A DNA stretch of 64,000 nt, from the NCBI GenBank assembly GCA_963576475.1, contig OY754972.1:16730506-16794505 (forward strand), given 5' to 3'. The notes beneath the pieces are model-generated. The model was given only the letters and a program-made list of their open reading frames with translations, did no database searches and was not told where the DNA came from. Every line of letters starts with the position of its first letter. The first letter of the stretch is position 1. The stretch comes from Molanna angustata. Lineage: Eukaryota; Arthropoda; Insecta; Trichoptera; Molannidae. The translations under genes and the position numbers were made by a program. Positions 23,326-35,442 of the stretch are shown here, one piece after another.

Positions 23326-23560
23326 TTATAAAGAATGTTCTCCGTCCTTTCCCGACCAATGTCGTAGAGCCAAATTTTCCACATTATTCTTAAAAAGTGT
23401 TTTCCTATTGATTGTCTTGACAAAGGGATCCAGGATGTTGAAGACTTTAGGTGCTATATAGGTATAGCTTCTTTGTGGAAATTTTGTTTTATAATTAGGA
23501 ATATTGTAATTGCATGAAAGTGTTGCCCGTGTTTGTATATTATTTTGAGTTTTTGTTTAT
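23326..23560 (-). mobile_element. LINE C-terminus (CR1/Jockey-type)
   Basis: Minus-strand frame reads TRATLSCNYNIP, then RSYTYIAPKVFNILDPFVKT and LFKNNVENLALRHW before a stop. The pattern (basic T/S-rich stretch, xxAPKxFNxL, FKxxLxxxL) is the usual end of insect CR1/Jockey-type polyproteins. Confidence 0.75.
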
Positions 23561-24125
23561 AGATGGACTACTTTGGTATCATAAAGCTGTCCGAAAATGT
23601 CTTTTGACATAAGTATAACTCGATAAAATTATCAAAAACTTTGAACAATTTTATGTACCTAATCAAAGATTTCAAACAATACTATAAATTAGGATGAATC
23701 ATTTCTTATATTATTTTTATGATATTGTTCAAAATTGCAACGTATTACTAAACACAATTTCAATGAGATTACCTATCCAAAAGTTTTTTAATCAATATTT
23801 TCAATTCATATTTTTCTTTAAACCTATAACGTCATAATTATTAAGATTTAAAATTCAGAAATTATATGAACTTAAAATAAGTGAAAAAAAAAACAAAAGA
23901 ATTACAGTTATTCTAGCTTTGTTCCAGGTAAAATTGTATTATTTTCAAAAGTTCAATATTAAAACATTACCAAAGTTTGCTAAAGGTGTGAAGTTTTGGA
24001 ATTTATCGAAAACTATGAGACAAGTAGTTTTAAAAGTATGTAACTATTTAAAAACTTATCTATTTTATCTTTTCTATATACTTTTTTTTATGTAATACCT
24101 ATAGGTGTGTATATACATAATATAA
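23561..24125. other. No gene seen
   Basis: AT-rich without supported features. Confidence 0.5.
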
Positions 24126-24571
24126 TCCAACTGACGATTTGTTTAAGAGAATTTATTTCTCTTAACAGACCACTTTTTTTTAAATATCGAAAAACACTGA
24201 AACATCACAACTAAATAATTTACTTTCTACAAATTGTGCAAACGTTTTAAAGATTTTTGAAAAAAATTCAATTTTGTGACGACATTGTTTCAAAAATTTT
24301 TTATGGCAGAATAAACAATATCTACGGGGATTCATATAGTTTGATACTAAATAAATGCATAACATTAAGCTTTTTAACTATACGGGGTAGGAAAAAAGGA
24401 CTGAACTCCACACTATCCTATATTGACATACATGTTTTGTGTATAGAAAACAAAATATCTTAAATGTCCAATAATTTGGATGAAAGGGTTTATAGTTTAG
24501 TATGTATTCTTCAACTATACATAGATACTATTGCCATCGACAATTGGATCTCACGTGTTACATGCAACTAG
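24126..24571 (+). mobile_element. Helentron-like element, internally deleted
   Basis: Starts TCCAACTGACGATTTG with a hairpin (AAGAGAA...TTCTCTT), and ends GACAATTGGATCTCACGTGT plus TACATGCAACTAG with host T. The middle retains the AAATATCGAAAAACACTGAA and ACATACATGTTTTGTG blocks, but the microsatellite is lost. Confidence 0.8.
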
Positions 24572-24629
24572 TATACATAAAATTTGATTGATTACCTATA
24601 GAAAGAATTTGATTATACTTCCTTTGGGA

Positions 24630-24780
24630 GTCCACCAATGAGATGGAGGGATGACATCAGCCGTCGTGTCATGCTGCTGTTAATCGGATACTAAGCCCAC
24701 AAGACAAAGTGTCTTGGAGGAGATGGCGGAGACCTTCGTCCAGGTGTATCGCGTATTTACCTTTCCGTGTAGATTAGGAA
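24630..24780 (+). mobile_element. LINE C-terminal remnant
   Basis: GSPPMRWRDDISRR followed by a separate-frame LEEMAETFVQ resembles the GRPxxRWxDDI tail of RTE-type LINEs. Short and broken. Confidence 0.5.
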
Positions 24781-25079
24781 GCAAGTACCTACTGCTTCGA
24801 ATTAGGCCCTAGTTTGTTGCGCTAATGCACTTAAAAACTCGTGTTGAATTCAAGGCACGTGTCTTTCAAATCGAATGCAGTTTTTTCTCTCATAAAAAAA
24901 GCGTATATCGTCCGTTTATATTTGGACAGCATAAAAATATCACCTTAATTAGATTATTCATTCCCAATATTATGGAGACGGCTAACATCACATGTTTATA
25001 ATACCTATATCTCATGTTTCCTCCAGAGAAATGGAACAATGTTCCGTAACATGTCCTTGTACAAGTACATAATACATCC

Positions 25080-25205
25080 TCATACATTCCCTAAATTGAG
25101 CACAAATGCTTGTCCTATATGTGTACGAAATCGGTCGTAGGACACGAACTTGCGACCTTTGGATTACAAACCCAGCGCGCTAACCGCTCTGCGACCACCC
25201 AACTA
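25080..25205 (-). mobile_element. tRNA-derived SINE
   Basis: Minus-strand reading: GGTGGTCGCAGAGCGGTTAG then GTAATCCAAAGGTCGCAAGT, followed by ACCGATTTCGT and AAGCATTTGTGC. The same body order is at 37619-37770 on the + strand. B box imperfect. Confidence 0.7.
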
Positions 25206-25209
25206 AACT

Positions 25210-27130
25210 TTGTGTAACCTTGTTTTTTTTTAAACAAGGTTCGCTTTGCTTTTAATAGTTTCCCTACGATATATGAAATTCAATATTCCAACTATGTGTG
25301 GAAAATAATCTGATACAATAATGCAATAGATAGCTCTGCCTATATCATTTCCCTGGCGAAATGAAACGTCTAAAAATAAACCGGACCCCTCGTGAGGGGC
25401 GATATACCTGATCTATTTTAATCCACGTAAGAGAGAAAAAACACATTGGGGGGAAAACTCGACCTACAGAATACATTCTATCGTGAAATCATAAAAGCTA
25501 TTTTCGTATGACAATTAACTCCGACACGTCTACAATTCATTATGATTCGAGAAATTCACGCCGCAGGGAATAAGCGCACATTACTGCGGACCAGCGTGGA
25601 TTATAATGGCAAAATGGATCATTGTCATATAAATGCTGTACTTACTTAATACGATTTGTGCAAATTGTGGAAACATGGAATAAAATTTGAAATGGTTTTT
25701 CACTTTTTGTACTATGATTACGGTACCACTTAACTTATGACAGTGGTAAATTGAAGATTGTTCTTTAAATTTACTCAGATAACTGCATTAAATCAAAGAG
25801 ATTTCTGGAAATGACATAAAAAGGTCACGTTATCAGATTTTTGAAGTTGAACAGTAAAGCTTTTGAAAATGTAAAAGATAAGTAAGAGTATTCATGTTTA
25901 TTATTTTTGTCGGCCGGTCATTTTGGTCCAGCAAGGAAACTTTAAAGCATTTTTATGACAAAGCTGATTCCGTATTTTTCTTCACAATTAAACATTTACC
26001 CTAATAAATAGTAATTTATCTTTAATAAAATGAATTGCAGTGTACCTATTTATTTATTTATACCATCTCGATATTTATAACATTATTTATGAATACTATC
26101 GCATACATTTAGGTATAAAATAAAACTGAAAATATAAATATTTTCTTATATTTTAAACAAATTTTCGTACCTATATAGAAAACTATTTAGCATTACGGTT
26201 ATTAAAAATAAAACTTGTGCGTGGTATACTATTCAGTTTATATTTAATTTTGGTACTTACTAACTACATGGTATACTAATCAGTTGATATTTAATTTAGG
26301 TTCGTATGATATGGTATACTAATCAGTTCTTATTTAATTTTGGTAATTATTTCATGACAATACTTTCTTATCATTTTCTATTTAATTTTGGTACTCAACG
26401 TCCCAGACCGATTGGATTTCTCCCTTGTTGTCGTCAAGATCACACACGAATGAAGAGAAAAAAAGATGTGTGATATAAATAAGATGTTAATATTGCTCAA
26501 CGGTGATTCGTTCATATAAATTAAATTATTTTTTAACAACTATTTTCTATAAGCTATATAAATTACCGACGGTCTACCAAGTAATAAATTTGGCTCTTTA
26601 GTGAAAATTCTTGATCAATAAGATGATAAATTTGTGGGAAGACTGTATTTATAGTATTGTGGTCAGTACATTTTTGCATAGTTCAATGTGTTGTATTTAT
26701 ATTTTTATATAAATAAAAGACTTTCCCTTTAATGAAGACTGCTTATATATTTATATGACTGCTTACATGGCAGAGAGCAAGACGGAAGTATTTCTTTTAA
26801 AAATGCATAGAATGAACTGTTGCTTGCACTATCTATTTCATGACCAAATATACAAAACACTATGACCATAGATGTATAGATAATATATTATGACAGTTTA
26901 TACTATCCAACACAATGTAATTGTTATTTATAATTGTATTATAATTTTTTTATCTTGTTTATTTCACTCTTTTTATAATTTTTAATATTTCAGATATATT
27001 TAAATTTTTCATTTGTAATAGGCATTTATGTATATAAATACTATATTTGTTCATATTAGGTGCAATTACCTATAAATATTTTTTTTACTTTTAATATTTT
27101 ATGATGTATTTATTTAGGTTGCTATAAAAA
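25210..27130. other. No gene; short direct repeats at 26225-26400
   Basis: Only AT-rich DNA except for a small tandem block: GGTATACTA-TCAGTT and TATTTAATTT-GGT recur about every 55-60 bases at 26223, 26270 and 26312, with a partial one near 26375. Confidence 0.6.
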
Positions 27131-27140
27131 TGTTTTTTTT

Positions 27141-28285
27141 ACTCCTCGTTAACCCAAAGGGATATAGTGGGGAGTTATGATTTCGCAATTTTTAAGGATA
27201 TTTTTTTAAATCAGATTATCAACTAGTATCATGCTGAGATTGTATTCTAAAAGTTTCATCACAATGTACCTATCTGTGTGTCTGTGTGTATGTGCTAGGT
27301 GCTGTGTGCTATGTACAGCGTGTTTATGTATTTTACTTTATCGTTTATAGACTCTAGTACGTTCGATTCTTTTCAAATTTTGTGAATATGTATACCTATC
27401 TAATATTCGTTTAGACCCCATTAGTTGTCGAAGGATATCTGAATAGATTTTCTCAATTTTTTTAAGTGACGCCAAGCTTGGGAAACTTAAAAAAGGAAAT
27501 TTTTATTATCAAATTGGTAAAAAGGCACATCATTTTCATAAAATGACATTCAAGTAATATCAAGTTTTTAAGGGGGGGACTGCTGCCAACGTATCTATTT
27601 TTCAATTTGATATACCATAATTATTTCTTATCAAATCGTTTTGAAAAAAATAATTTAGATAGTTTGGATATTAATAAACAAAAATATACCTTAACTTTTT
27701 GATAATTTTCTGCATAAATTCTTGTAGAAAAATAATGGCATACCCCGATTTTCAACGTTTATCATATAATTTTAATTAAAAAACATTTACTATCCATTCA
27801 GCGCCATTGCGTAATAAAAGTTTTTTTGGTTTATTTACTTAACCTGATGCGTTAATGCAACGTCATAGAATATTTTTCCAGGTATTTTGTTCTTCTTTAA
27901 TTTATAAAAAAAAATATTGTTCTATACCTTATATTTTTTTAGAAATTTAAGATAAATGTCTAAAATTGGGGTATGCTTATTATTTTCCTACAAGAATATA
28001 TACAGAACATAATCAAAAAGTTAAGGTATATTTCTCTTTATTAATGTCCAAACTAACTAGGTTATTTGATTTCAAAATGATTCGTTTAGAATTAATGATG
28101 GTATATCAAATTGAAAAAATAGGTACGTTGGCAGCAGTCACCCTCTTAAATAAAAAAATATTTTAAAAACTCATTTTATAAATTTTTTGAAAATATACCA
28201 TACAAAATTTTGATACTGTGGGGTGACTTACGACTTGGTAGTGAGGAGTACAGCGTTGGCCACAACCCACTCGTTTTATATATTG
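27141..28285 (+). repeat. Family F repeat, interrupted by a foldback
   Basis: Begins with TTTACTCCTCGTTAACCCAA and the AAGGGATATAGTGGGGAG hairpin, and ends GTGAGGAGTACAGCGTTGGC then CACAACCCACTCGTTTTATA. The middle is broken at 27572-28145 by a foldback element. Uninterrupted copies at 33310-33870 and 59620-60205 show the empty site. Confidence 0.8.
27572..28145. mobile_element. Long-arm foldback element, copy 1
   Basis: Terminal inverted repeats begin GGGGGGGACTGCTGCCAACG (left) and GAGGGTGACTGCTGCCAACG (right, inverse), and continue for about 200 bases. Flanked by TAA on both sides (27569-27571, 28147-28149). Compared with copy 2, part of the left arm is deleted near 27780. Non-coding. The TAA duplication is compatible with PIF/Harbinger-type mobilisation. 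Confidence 0.85.
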
Positions 28286-28521
28286 TATACCCACACATAG
28301 CCCAATGCCTTTGTGGGAATTTTGGTGATTATGTGATTTTGGTTTATGTTTATGTGGGTTAAATTATGTAACATGCGCCAATATTAAAATAAATTAATAA
28401 ATAAGTTAAATATCATTAAAAAATAATGAGATTTTTATATCAATAAGAAAAGACATTTTTTTAAATACGTTTATCTTTGACACATTTTTTTGCTTGTACT
28501 GGGGAATATTTTCAATAAATA

Positions 28522-28612
28522 CCTGGGGGAGGGGAAAAGTCTGGTCAAACGGTGAAATCAAAACCCTCACGATAACCAATATCATGGATATAACCCTCAA
28601 ATGGAGCTCTAT
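28522..28612. mobile_element. Half copy of MITE H2
   Basis: CTGGGGGAGGGGAAAAGTCT, GGTGAAATCAAAACCCTCAC and AATATCATGGATATAA match the left half of H2 only. Confidence 0.7.
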
Positions 28613-28796
28613 AATACACTAGAGTCTACAATCCGAATCTACCCGTTTGCATTCTGTTTCCGGTTGGCTCTCTGATTGGTTGAGATCTCGTAGTATTAAG
28701 TCAAATGAGCTGTGAAATTTTATATTAAATGCGAAAAATAAAAAGAATATTATATATTTAATTTATAATAATTTATAATTCAATTTATAAAGCAAC

Positions 28797-29625
28797 TCGC
28801 TCACGCGAGTCGCTATTATTATTATACACAAACTTAAACCTAACCTAAGAATGCAGAAAAGAAACTCAGGGGCTAGACGCTACTTTAAATACGCTCACGC
28901 GAGTCGCTATTATTATTATTTTTATTTTTTTATTTTTTTTATTTAACAAAAACAATACAATGTTCACATATAAATCATAATTTAAAAAGGTATACAATTT
29001 CCATCATATAATTCATAATAACCCTCTTTAATTGAGATAAAATCTCGTGTTAAAAGAGGGGAGTATCTATTTAATATTATTACATTTACCAAAACATTGT
29101 ACATCTACTAAAAAATATGAAGCTACACAAAACAAGAATGAAATAACAAAAAATAAATAAATAAATCAGTACAATTTTTTAATTTTATTTTTAAATAAAC
29201 TATAATTTTTTTCGAGTCTAAGACTCAAAGGGAGTTCATTAAACCACTTAGTACCTTTATACTTATAGAAATGTTGTGAGGCAGTTGTACGTAAAAGAGG
29301 AATGGTAATACATCCTTGTGAATTTATTCTGCTGCTTAAAGAAAATGACAATTGGTTTGAATTTGTAAGAATATCTTTATGAATTTGGAACAATGAGATT
29401 TTTTTGTAGATATTTTCAACAGTTGAAACTTTAAATTCTTAAAATAAATTAATAGTTGGATAATCAAATCTCTTTTTTAATATAATTTTAATAATGATTC
29501 TTTGAAAAACTTCTAAAGGCACTAAAGTGCTTTTAAAAGCTCCCCCCCAACATATAATAACAACATATCTAACCTAAGAATGCAGAAAAGAAACTCAGGG
29601 GCTAGACGCTACTTAAATACCCTCA
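28797..29625. repeat. Direct repeats around a LINE remnant
   Basis: CTAACCTAAGAATGCAGAAA... at 28840-28884 is repeated at 29569-29613 (about 45 bases). CGCTCACGCGAGTCGCTATT occurs at 28798 and again at 28893. The direct repeats bracket the LINE at 29166-29393 with its T-rich tail at 28912-28945, so they may be an unusually long target-site duplication. Confidence 0.8.
29166..29393 (-). mobile_element. LINE C-terminus (CR1/Jockey-type)
   Basis: Minus-strand frame ends IPLLRTTASQHFYKYKGTKW, FNELPLSLR, YSLFKNKIKKLY, the common WNxLPxxlR...FKxxLKxxL ending of CR1/Jockey-like LINEs. The upstream RT is missing. Confidence 0.8.
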
Positions 29626-30250
29626 GGTAATTATATCTATGAAATAGGTAATAAAAAGAGTTATGATTTCACTGTTTGACACGACTTTCAACTTCTAAAA
29701 GAAGAGAATCTAAATGAAGAAATGAATGTGAATATTAATAAATTTCATAATAGGTAGAGTAAAGATTTACTTCCACAGCTCAATGTTCATGCCTGCACCA
29801 CTAGAGCTTGTTCAGAATCCTATAAAAAAACGCTGTGTTGCGAGACCTCACTTCTGACGTTGGCTGTTAAGGCCTAGAGAGGGTTTAAAGATAGGACTGG
29901 AAACGGTGTGCGGGGAGATTCAGTGTCTATTCCAGAAATAGCAATGCAGGTAGTCATTCATCTGAGCGGCCGCAGTGCAACGGGAACACCCATACCTATA
30001 GGAGACCTGACTGTAACTGGAACGGGGACTTGTGGAAATACTAGGAAGTTCGTCGACCTCGATCGATAGACCAAGCCTATCTCACACAGACTCACAGTCA
30101 CTATCTGTGGCTGTGGATGCATTTTATCATAGGTCTATGTGTAGTTTATTAATGTTCAGATTTATTTATAGTACAGTAATTAGAATATTTGATCCAATAT
30201 GTATGTATGCATCCATGGCTGAGTGTGTATATGTACCTATATGTAAGTAA
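29626..30250. other. No gene seen
   Basis: Somewhat less AT-rich than its surroundings (29770-30130), but no supported frame. Confidence 0.45.
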
Positions 30251-30628
<378 letters not shown>

Positions 30629-30935
30629 CACTGGTGGGTGTGTCATTGGTCTATGATATAATATTGTGTCATTGGTATATATATTATTTTTCTGTATGTT
30701 GTTTTTTGTTTTATTTTTTTGTCAAACAATATATTCCAACTGTCGATTCGTTCATGAGAATTCAATTCTCTTAATGAATCGACATTATTTAGCCAAGATG
30801 CGTGTACGAAGGAAAATTTTGTATGGTGTAGTGGACTTTTTGCATGCTAATAGCACCAACTAGAGGCCTCGCAGCATATATGTTCCCATACATGGATTTT
30901 CTCAGAATTCGGAGTAGAACATTTTATGTGAGTTT

Positions 30936-30944
30936 TGTGTGTGT

Positions 30945-30983
<39 letters not shown>

Positions 30984-31005
30984 TGTGTGTCTGTGTGTCT
31001 GTGTG
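30936..31005. repeat. (GT)n/(GTCT) microsatellite within a Helentron-like element
   Basis: GTGTGTGTCTGTGT tract just before a C-run. The same tract occupies the same internal position in the copies at 38245 and 52285-54357. Confidence 0.9.
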
Positions 31006-31538
31006 TCGTCCCCCCCCCCTTATAACTTTTGATCCGCTTAATTTACAGAGCCTAAAATTTTAAAATATATAAAAAATTACAAGCTTACAAAACTTTTATA
31101 CTCAGAATTGTGAATTTTTGTTTTAATCAGGGGTTAAAAAAAAAAAAATTTTTTTAACTTTTGAAATTTTGATTTATTTTTCCATATATCTCAGAAACCG
31201 TAAAAGCTAGAACGCTGAAAATTGATATAAACATAGAAAAATACAAAATCTCAAACAAATTTTTTTAAAAAAATTCCAGGGTTTCTCAAACATTTTTTAT
31301 TAAGAAAAATATTTTTTTTATGATAAATTTATGAGTTTAACTGCCTATATTTCCAATTTTTTTTAAAATATCGAAAAAAGCCGAAACACCCCAACTAGAA
31401 AATTTAATTTTCTATAAAAAATATTACAATTGTATTAGCACATTCCAAATTTTTTTCAACAATTTTTATAAAAATTGAATTTAGTGACGACATTGTTTCA
31501 TACAATTTGTATGGAAGTAGCCTTCTCACAATATCTAA

Positions 31539-32362
31539 GGGCCGGTCTTATAAACGAGAGACCAAATATTCGTAAGTATGTTTACGATTTACTAACGGAT
31601 GGATGTTCCGAAGTAGATATTACTATCGGCGGTATTATAAAACTATTTTAGCTGTCCGTTTATTTGAAAGTTACAGTCTAATAAGACTACAATGGATTTT
31701 CAATGGATTTGTATTGGACTATAATGGATTGTAATGGATTAAGCGGGGCTGTCATTGCAATATATAAACAGAGAGTGTTTAATTTTTTGCGTACTTCAAA
31801 CAATATCAAAAATTACAAAAATGGTGATAATCCTTTATTTTTTAACTAGCGCGCTGGATTAGTAATTCAGTGGACGCGGGTTCGTTCAAATCTCGCCTCA
31901 ACTGAAATTCTTTTTTTTAAATAAAAAAAAATAATTAATATAAAATAAAACGAAATTCAGTGTCATCAATGTCATGTTGAAATAATAAAATATTTGGTCA
32001 AACACAAACTTGTAATCAAATTCGTTTTGGTTATTCAAAATCACTGTCGGACGACATTTTTTACTGAAAAAAAGCAATTCAATATAAAAATCCAATAAAA
32101 TATAAAACAGTATATTTCAAAATATTCGTAATATTGAAAATGTACCACAACATAAAAAAACAAGTGTGGTAAAACTCAATCCTTCCATAACTTATCGTTA
32201 ACGTACGCTTAATCGGTGGTCCGACCGTCGGTAAAGGCTATCGGTAAACTTTTACTAAAATTTAACTAACGGATTGTTATAAGACGAAATATAGAGCATT
32301 TGTATCAAATTTCGGTTTATTTGGTCTGAAATCTAACTAACGGACGTTTATAAGACCGGCCC
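31539..32362. mobile_element. Harbinger-like non-autonomous element, 824 bp
   Basis: Perfect 18-bp terminal inverted repeats, GGGCCGGTCTTATAAACG at the left and its inverse at the right, with further AGACCAAATA similarity inside. The 3-bp target duplication TAA lies at 31536-31538 and 32363-32365. The undisturbed site (ATATNTAAGAAGACTT) exists in other Helentron-like copies, for example near 53300. No transposase. A broken tRNA-like B box (GGGTTCGTTCAAATC, 31878-31892) lies inside. Confidence 0.9.
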
Positions 32363-32405
32363 TAAGAAGACTTAATAATTTGATACTAATCTCCAAACAC
32401 ATTTT

Positions 32406-33309
32406 ATTTTTTTTCATATTATTATTATTTTTACTTTTGTTTATTGTTGATCATATGGTTGATGTTTATGGTATTATTGTTTTGTTGTGTGCGTATGTAT
32501 GTGTATCTATGTATGTGTATAAGTGCATGTAAATAATATGTACATATTTTATTGTATTGTCTGAATAGCCTCACCTTAAGACAGGCGTAGCCGTTTAGGT
32601 GAGGCTATGATGAATAAAAAAGACAGAGAATGTTACTATGTATTATGTTTTGCTTACTTTTTAGTTTCTTTTCTTTATATTTTTTTAACTTGCATTGATA
32701 CTGTTTAATTAAATAAATAAATATACGTAGACTCAAGGAGTGTGGACTATTCGTATATTTGTCAGTATTTAATGAAATTTCAAAATACTGCTTATAAATA
32801 GATATATCAATAATTACACATTTCCAGAAAAAAATATAGAAATAAAAATGATGTATCTAGTGAAAAAAAATATTTATTTGAATTTTACTAGTTTTAGCCA
32901 TAGATTCATTTGTTTTTTCCAAGATGCAATTAAAGCATTCATTTTTATAAAACTTAGGTATGTAGGTACACAAGCAATGGTTATTTAGGATTAAAGGAAT
33001 GAAGACATACCGACATAAGTTTTTATTATTATTGCAATTTATTTGAAACAAAATGATTCATTTAAATTTGAGAAATATATACCTACCATAAAATATGAAT
33101 GTCAATTTTGGTAGATACAATAAACTTGCATCCCTAGTGAATGCAAACAATTAGTTATAATTTGGGAAAATTAAAATTTACACAAAGTATACTAGTGATG
33201 AGCAAATGCAAGACCAAAACCTATACCGTGGTGATATATTACTATGCAAACTATACAGGTAGTTTCTTCGGAACAGAATCTGTCTATTAAAGCAATTATC
33301 TAAAATATC
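32406..33309. other. No gene seen
   Basis: AT-rich. A short inverted pair, AGCCTCACCTTAAG / AGGTGAGGCT, occurs at about 32568-32608; otherwise nothing. Confidence 0.5.
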
Positions 33310-33870
33310 TTTTTACTCCTCACTAACCGAAGGGGATATAGTGGGGAGTTATGATTTCGCAATTTTTAAGGATATTTTTTTTTGCAGATTATCAACTAGT
33401 ATCATGCTGAGATTGTATTCTGAAAGTTTCATCACAATGTATCTGTGTGTGTGTGTGTGCTATGTGCTGTGTGCTATGTGCAGTGTGTTATGTACGGCGT
33501 GTTCATTTTACTTTATCGATTATAGACTAAAGCAAAAATTTTGCAAATTTGTATATCTAATACTCACTTAGACCTCATTAGATTTTGAATGATATCTGAA
33601 TAGTGTTTCTCATTTTTTTGAATTGTCAAATATTTCAAAGTGACCCCAAGCCCAGGAAAATTTAAATTTGAAATTTTTATTTTCAAATATCTAAAAAGGC
33701 TCATCACCTTCATAAAATGGCATTAAAGAATTATCAAAAACTCATAATAAAATATTTAATTAAAAACATTTCATGAAAATGCTGAATATTTTCCATACAA
33801 AATTTGAATTATTTACAGAAAGACTTGTAAGTGAGGAGAATAACGTTGGCCACAACCCACGTGTTTTATA
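33310..33870 (+). repeat. Dispersed hairpin-ended repeat, family F
   Basis: Uninterrupted: TTTTTACTCCTCACTAACCG and the GGGGATATAGTGGGGAG hairpin, a GTGTGCTATGTGC block, TACGGCGTGTTCATTTTACT, and the end GTAAGTGAGGAG...CGTTGGCCACAACCCACG. TACTCCTCACT at the start pairs with AGTGAGGAG near the end as a short inverted repeat. Confidence 0.8.
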
Positions 33871-34139
33871 GTACTATTAAATAAGTAAAAAAATAAAAAA
33901 TATACATAAAAAGTTAAGTAATGAGGATAAAAATGTACTTATATAGAGTATATGTAATATGCACAAAATATTTTTTTTCTATTAATTTGTACACTTTAAT
34001 GAAATTCCTGTAAATCATACCAATCGAGAGCAATCATCTGCAAAATTGAAATTTAATCATTAAGTTCAAAGAGCTGAATAAATAGCAACTCTTCCACTCA
34101 TCGAGTAACCACTCAAATTTATAATAGCGTCCGTTTTTG

Positions 34140-34516
34140 AGCGATTAGCGGGGGACGGTTTAATTTAAAATCCTTCGATAGGTATGTACTATTTTATTTA
34201 TTTTTATTTTATCTATCACTGGGTCCATTCACAAAGTGATATAGGCCGTGACGTCATCGATCGCGTCACGGACCACGTGGTGCTGAAATATAGGACACTC
34301 CTCTATTCCCCGGGAAAATGCATCCGGTGTGAACGCTGAAGTACCTACAGATGCTGTTGGTACTGAGGATATCGGAGTACGTTACCCCCAAATATCTGGG
34401 TCACGGCAGCCCCAGTCACCTATAACCTTACTACATATACTTCTTAACAAGCAGATATCGTTTGCCAGCACTGCAGATTCTGATAACAAATTACAAAAAT
34501 TCAATACGCAATTTTG
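34140..34516 (+). other. Possible transposon-derived coding remnant
   Basis: The + frame ending at 34516 includes GVNAEVPTDAVGTEDIGVRY and ITLLHILLNKQISFASTADS, with a composition richer than the flanks and not low complexity. It resembles LINE or chimeric-transposon protein I cannot name. An upstream palindromic segment (CCGTGACG...CGTCACGG, about 34226-34251) contains TGACGTCA. The start at 34329 is only an in-frame Met. Confidence 0.35.
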
Positions 34517-34917
34517 AATTAAAACTATATGCGACGAAATAACTTGACTCCAAAAACAGCTAAAATGTATACTTATAATACTATTGATTAAATCATTGGC
34601 TAATTTAATTCATTTATTTGTTTATTTATTATATGTATGTGCGCCCTTAATAGGGCATTTACAATAAAAGACAAGATAAATAATAACAATGTAGGCACAA
34701 CAAAACAACAATAATTGCAAATACATCAATAACACAAGTAATAACAAAGAAGTAAAAGAAAGGACAATATAAGACAGCATAATACAATATTATTAAAGAA
34801 AACAGAGGTACCTAAATGATAAAAAAGCAAGAAAAAACAAAAACTAGACACAAAAAGAAGAAGAAAAAATATATAAATAAATAAACATTATTACCATTAT
34901 TATCATTTGCACCACAT

Positions 34918-35442
34918 ATGGATAAGGCAATAGGGAAAGCATATAAAATGCTGGGGTTTATTTTGAGAATCTCAAAACCCTTTAAATTAGAAAAAACACT
35001 TATAACTTTGTATTATGCATATGTCAGGAGTGTACTAGAATTTTCATCAGTTGTATGGAATCCTTTTCTAATAACATACATCAATAGACTAGAAGCAATA
35101 CAGAATAAATTCCTGAATCATTTGGACTATCGTGGTAAATTATATTTCTCAAACTATCGGAAATCTGCAAAACACCATAATATTTATAATCTTGAAAACA
35201 GACGAACAATTATAGACATGATGTACCTTCACAAAATTATGCATAACCGTGTAGACTCATCGCCTTACTTACTTTCTAAATTAAATTTTTACTGTCCATC
35301 ACGCAATTTCAGATCTCAGTTTTTGTTCTATGTCGACCGACGCAACACTAACTACTCACAAAATAATTACATTAGACGAAGTTGCTCCAACTACAATTCA
35401 TATTTTAAACATTTCGGTGACATCTGTGCGGAAGCATTGTGA
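34918..35442 (+). mobile_element. LINE C-terminal fragment
   Basis: An open frame of 174 codons reads AYKMLGFILRISKPF, then YYAYVRSVLEFSSVVWNPFL, RLEAIQNKFLNHLDYR and later LENRRTIIDMMYLHKIMHNR. This is the post-RT domain of Jockey/CR1-type LINEs (VRS-LEY-S-VW-P...RIE-IQ-KFLR-L). The catalytic RT is absent. A run of A-rich low-complexity DNA upstream (34840-34900) marks the truncation. The open frame suggests it is not very old. Confidence 0.88.

Larger units (their letters stand above)
30735..32405 (+). mobile_element. Helentron-like element interrupted by a Harbinger-like element
   Basis: Starts TCCAACTGTCGATTCG with the AGAATTCAATTCTC hairpin, then the GT microsatellite (30936-31005), the AGCCGAAACACCCCAACTAG block, and TAAGAAGACTTAATAATTTG after the nested element. 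It stops in CTCCAAACACA at about 32400, so the CTAG end is lost. Confidence 0.8.
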
